Assembly: GCA_016235815.1 (NCBI GenBank)
Contig: JACRIM010000058.1
Span: 1-64,000, forward strand
DNA: 64,000 bases
Source: Planctomycetota bacterium
GTDB taxonomy: Bacteria; Planctomycetota; Phycisphaerae; UBA1845; UTPLA1
Direction of reading: 5' to 3'
Shown: positions 61,254 through 64,000 of the stretch, piece after piece
Position numbering within the stretch: the first letter of the stretch is position 1
Layout of the letters: each line of letters begins with the position of its first letter
The notes under the pieces: generated by a model
Seen by the model: the letters and a program-made list of their open reading frames with translations, nothing else
Told to the model about the DNA's origin: nothing
Database searches by the model: none
Position numbers and translations under genes: made by a program

Positions 61254-62050
61254 CAGGTTCCCGACGCGGAATGCGCAGATAAGGTTCCCAGCCCCGCCCC
61301 CAAATCCAAGACATGCTCTTCCTTGCCGCATAGCGACAGGAAGATTTCGCTCAGGCGCTTCTTTTTCGCCCGTTCCTGCAACTCCGGCAGCGTCCCCTCC
61401 CCCACCAATCGACCTTCATGGATCAACCCAAATCGGCTGCAAAGCAACTCAGCCTCGTCGAGGTAGTGCGTCGACATGATGATCGCCTTGCCGCGTGCGC
61501 CCTCGGCACGAATAAAGTCGAGCACAACACGATTGGTCAGCACATCCAGTCCCAGGGTCGGCTCATCCATGATCAAAATCGGCGGGTCGCCCATCAGGGC
61601 GCGGGCGATGTTGGTGCGTTGTTTCTGCCCGGTGGAGAGTCCGCCGCACCGGAGGTTGGCAAATTCTGACATATCCAGCCAGCGGACAAGATCTTCGATC
61701 CGCTTGCGCACCGCGGCCCGATCAAGTCCGATCAATTCGCCAAAATATTGCAGCAATTCGCGCGGACTAAGTCGCTGATAAAGCCCTGTGCTGGCCGTGA
61801 GGTAGCCCAGGTTTCGCTTGGCCGCCTCGCGGTCCGCTACCGCATCAACGCCCGCGAGCCGGGCATACCCCGACGTGGGCGTGACCAACCCGCTGATCAT
61901 GCGTAGCGTGGTGGTCTTGCCGGCGCCATTCGGGCCGAGCAGACCATAGATTTCGCCCGCCTTCACATGAAACGTAATTCCGTCCACGGCGCGCTTCTCG
62001 CCGCCCTCGGTCGTCGGGAAGAGCTTGGTGAGCGCGTGAACTTCAACCAT
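61253..62050 (-). CDS. ABC transporter ATP-binding protein (NatA-like)
   Basis: The start MVEVHALTKLFPTTEGG gives 265 residues; a frame running to 62218 adds unsupported sequence that would overlap priA. Motifs are Walker A GLLGPNGAGKTT, Q-loop region YLTASTGLY, signature LSTGQKQRTNIARALMGDP, Walker B ILIMDEPTLGLD and the H-loop STHYLDEAELL. It pairs with the downstream permease by a TGATG overlap. It is divergent from priA across about 67 bp. Confidence 0.92.
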   Translation of the reverse strand: MVEVHALTKLFPTTEGGEKRAVDGITFHVKAGEIYGLLGPNGAGKTTTLRMISGLVTPTSGYARLAGVDAVADREAAKRNLGYLTASTGLYQRLSPRELLQYFGELIGLDRAAVRKRIEDLVRWLDMSEFANLRCGGLSTGQKQRTNIARALMGDPPILIMDEPTLGLDVLTNRVVLDFIRAEGARGKAIIMSTHYLDEAELLCSRFGLIHEGRLVGEGTLPELQERAKKKRLSEIFLSLCGKEEHVLDLGAGLGTLSAHSASGT

Positions 62051-62117
62051 CAAAGGAACTGTACGGGCGGCCGCACCGATTGCAAACGTCGTTGGGGACG
62101 ATGCTATCATGGCACCC

Positions 62118-64000
62118 ATGGCCCGAGCTCGCCGACTTGAAACGCCGTCGCTCCTCGACCCGCCGGAATTGCAAACCGGCCTGGTGGCGACGGTCGCGCT
62201 GCTCAAACCCCTCGACAAGCCTTACAGCTATCGCGTTCCGTCTGAACTCGGGGATCAACTCCGCCCCGGAATGCGCGTGATCGTGCCGATCGGGCGGGAC
62301 CAGCGCGGCGAGATCGGAATCTGCTTGAGCGTTTCAGAAGAAACGTGGACGTCCACCCTCAAACCGATCCTGTCGGTACTCGATGAATCGCCGGTGCTCA
62401 GCGCAAGCATGATGGAATTGGGACTATGGATCGCACGGTATTACTGCTCCCATCTTGGTCGAACGCTGGATCTGATGGTCCCGTCCGCCGCAAAGAAGCA
62501 GGCGGGATGGAAGACGGTTCGCTATGTTTCACTGAATCATGGTTGCGATGGCCCCGCGAAATCGCCGGGTGAGACGTCGCGCCGCGCCGGCCTGACAACT
62601 CGCCAGGCGGCGGTAATTGCGACGCTAGAAGCGGCGGGAACTCGCGTGGAGGCGATTGAATTGTGTCGCCGCGCCAACTGCACGCCAGCGACACTGACCA
62701 CCCTGGGCAAGAAAGGCCGAATTCGATTTGAATCGGTGCACGAACCGGTCCTGCCTGATTTGCCGGCAATCGAACGGCATGATCCGAACTATGAGTTGAA
62801 CGCCGAACAGAAGACTGCAATCACAGAGATCGCCACAGCCATTGCGGCGCGGCGGTTTACCGTCGACGTTCTCTATGGTGTCACGGGCAGCGGAAAGACG
62901 GAGGTCTACGTTGCGGCGATTCGCCAGGCCTTGGCCGAAGGGCGACAGGCGATCCTGCTGGTCCCCGAGATTGCCCTGACCACGCAGACGGTTCGACGGC
63001 TGCAGGCGAGATTCGATCGCGTCGCCGTGATTCATAGTGCCTTGTCCGGCGTGCAGCGATCGCGCACATGGGCCGCGGTAGCATCCGGTGCGATTCCCGT
63101 TGTGATCGGCACGCGCAGTGCGGTCTTTGCTCCTTGCCCAAACCTCGGCGTCATCATCGTCGATGAGGAGTCGGAGCCTAGTTATAAGAGTCAATCGGCC
63201 CCGCGATATCACACACGCGATGTGGCGATTCGACGGGCGCAGCTAGAGGGCATTCCAATCGTCCTCGGATCGGCGGCCCCGTCGCTGGAGACGTGGCGAA
63301 ATGTGCAAACGAAAAAGCACTTCCGGCTCATTCGCCTGAAGAATCGCGTGCGTGATCTGCCGTTGCCGACCGTGCACCTCGTGGATATGCACACCGAACA
63401 CAAGGCCCGACGCGGCGTGCACCTGCTCTCGCGACAAATGGAAGAATTCATCGGCCAGACCCTGCAACGAGGCGAGCAGGCGGTCTTGCTGCTTAATCGC
63501 CGTGGATACGCGAGCTTCCTGCATTGCCCCAAGTGCGACGCTGTCGTGCAGTGCCCGCATTGCTCGGTGCGAATGGTCTTCCACGCGACCACGGAACTCG
63601 CTCACTGTCACTATTGCCAAACACGAATGCCAATTCCGAACCGTTGCCAGACGTCCGGCTGCGGCGGCACCCTTGTACGCTTCGGCATCGGCACGCAACG
63701 CGTGGAGGAAGAATTGCACGCCAAGTTTCCATCCGCCCGTGTTCGGCGAATGGACTCGGACACAATGGAAAAGCCCGGCGACTATGCCGACATCCTCGGC
63801 GGCTTTGAGCGGCGCGAGTTTGATCTGCTGGTCGGCACGCAAATGATCGCCAAGGGGCTTGACTTCCCATTCGTCTCGTTTGTTGGCGTTGTCTCTGCGG
63901 ACACCGCGCTCGCCCTCGACGATTTTCGAAGTGAGGAGCGGACGTTTCAACTCGTTCTTCAGGTCGCCGGACGCAGCGGCCGTGGCGATATTCCCGGCCA
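62118..64000 (+). CDS. priA: Primosomal protein N' (PriA helicase), truncated by window end
   Basis: The frame opens at ATG 62118 (an in-frame ATG is at 62109) and runs off the right edge after about 627 codons. The N-terminal DNA-binding domain has VATVALLKPLDKPYSYRVP. Walker A is GVTGSGKTEVY near residue 255, then LLVPEIALTTQ, GTRSAVFAP, VIIVDEESEPSYKSQSAPRYHTRDVA, GSAAPSLETW and LLLNRRGYA. Four Cys pairs form the zinc-binding region (CPKC, CPHC, CHYC, CQTSGC). GTQMIAKGLDFPFVSFVGVVSAD and VAGRSGRG are present. The Walker B box reads DEES where PriA normally has DEEH. It restarts stalled replication forks. Confidence 0.94.
   Translation, partial: MARARRLETPSLLDPPELQTGLVATVALLKPLDKPYSYRVPSELGDQLRPGMRVIVPIGRDQRGEIGICLSVSEETWTSTLKPILSVLDESPVLSASMMELGLWIARYYCSHLGRTLDLMVPSAAKKQAGWKTVRYVSLNHGCDGPAKSPGETSRRAGLTTRQAAVIATLEAAGTRVEAIELCRRANCTPATLTTLGKKGRIRFESVHEPVLPDLPAIERHDPNYELNAEQKTAITEIATAIAARRFTVDVLYGVTGSGKTEVYVAAIRQALAEGRQAILLVPEIALTTQTVRRLQARFDRVAVIHSALSGVQRSRTWAAVASGAIPVVIGTRSAVFAPCPNLGVIIVDEESEPSYKSQSAPRYHTRDVAIRRAQLEGIPIVLGSAAPSLETWRNVQTKKHFRLIRLKNRVRDLPLPTVHLVDMHTEHKARRGVHLLSRQMEEFIGQTLQRGEQAVLLLNRRGYASFLHCPKCDAVVQCPHCSVRMVFHATTELAHCHYCQTRMPIPNRCQTSGCGGTLVRFGIGTQRVEEELHAKFPSARVRRMDSDTMEKPGDYADILGGFERREFDLLVGTQMIAKGLDFPFVSFVGVVSADTALALDDFRSEERTFQLVLQVAGRSGRGDIPG

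Overview
The window is about 60 percent G+C and reads as a chromosomal segment of a Planctomycetota bacterium, most likely of the Phycisphaerae side, although no taxonomic search was possible. The grounds are secreted proteins ending in dockerin-like calcium repeats (7470-8777, 8978-12901, 52262-53890), a protein of the planctomycete 'THGLR...' family (41635-42711), abundant short palindromic intergenic repeats, and a 23S-5S rRNA operon with no 16S gene attached.

Layout. 1-14405 is mixed housekeeping and small envelope genes: the N-terminus of a membrane protein cut by the window edge, miaA, a Cys/Lys-rich secreted protein followed by four 52-bp tandem repeats, a DUF4286 protein, a LolA-like protein, a DinB-like protein, lipoproteins, a lipocalin, a secreted EEP-family nuclease/phosphatase with a dockerin, a 1307-residue propeller/Ig/dockerin protein, hslV without hslU, and DUF167. 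14510-15262 is a heme oxygenase behind a Fur-like palindrome. 15329-39113 is a large exopolysaccharide locus: two plus-strand genes (epimerase, methyltransferase) converge on a tightly packed 16-gene minus-strand operon. That operon starts with a NusG/RfaH-type antiterminator and then holds a uronate-type epimerase, a flippase, CapA, an SGNH hydrolase, two ATP-grasp proteins, three glutamine-dependent asparagine-synthase paralogues, an O-antigen-ligase-type protein, three GT4 glycosyltransferases, a BNR/sialidase-like protein and a heparinase II/III-like lyase. Together these suggest a polymer assembled by a flippase/ligase route and rich in amidated or amino-acid-like substituents.

39207-47672 holds a second SGNH protein, an AMMECR1 protein, a 700-bp hairpin-rich spacer, the repeat-associated planctomycete protein, a divergent glucose-6-phosphate isomerase, a GT2, a parvulin-type lipoprotein and dapB. 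47792-51847 (minus strand) is a split rRNA operon in the order [structured RNA with its own promoter and terminator], tRNA-Ile(GAU), tRNA-Ala(UGC), boxA, 23S, 5S, terminator. 52071-64000 returns to ordinary genes: a 59-residue charged protein, a secreted dockerin protein, a transglutaminase-like membrane protein, lspA, a DksA-like protein, tgt-yajC, a GGTTT-repeat secreted protein, an ABC ATPase with an ABC permease/CPBP protease fusion, and priA, which runs off the right edge.

The most novel-looking element is the RNA at about 51651-51814 (minus). It has a -35/-10 promoter, a perfect 10-bp helix, further hairpins, a possible 6-bp pseudoknot and an intrinsic terminator with a U7 run, and it lies where the 16S gene would normally be. 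It may be an independent small RNA or an attenuating leader of the 16S-less rRNA operon.
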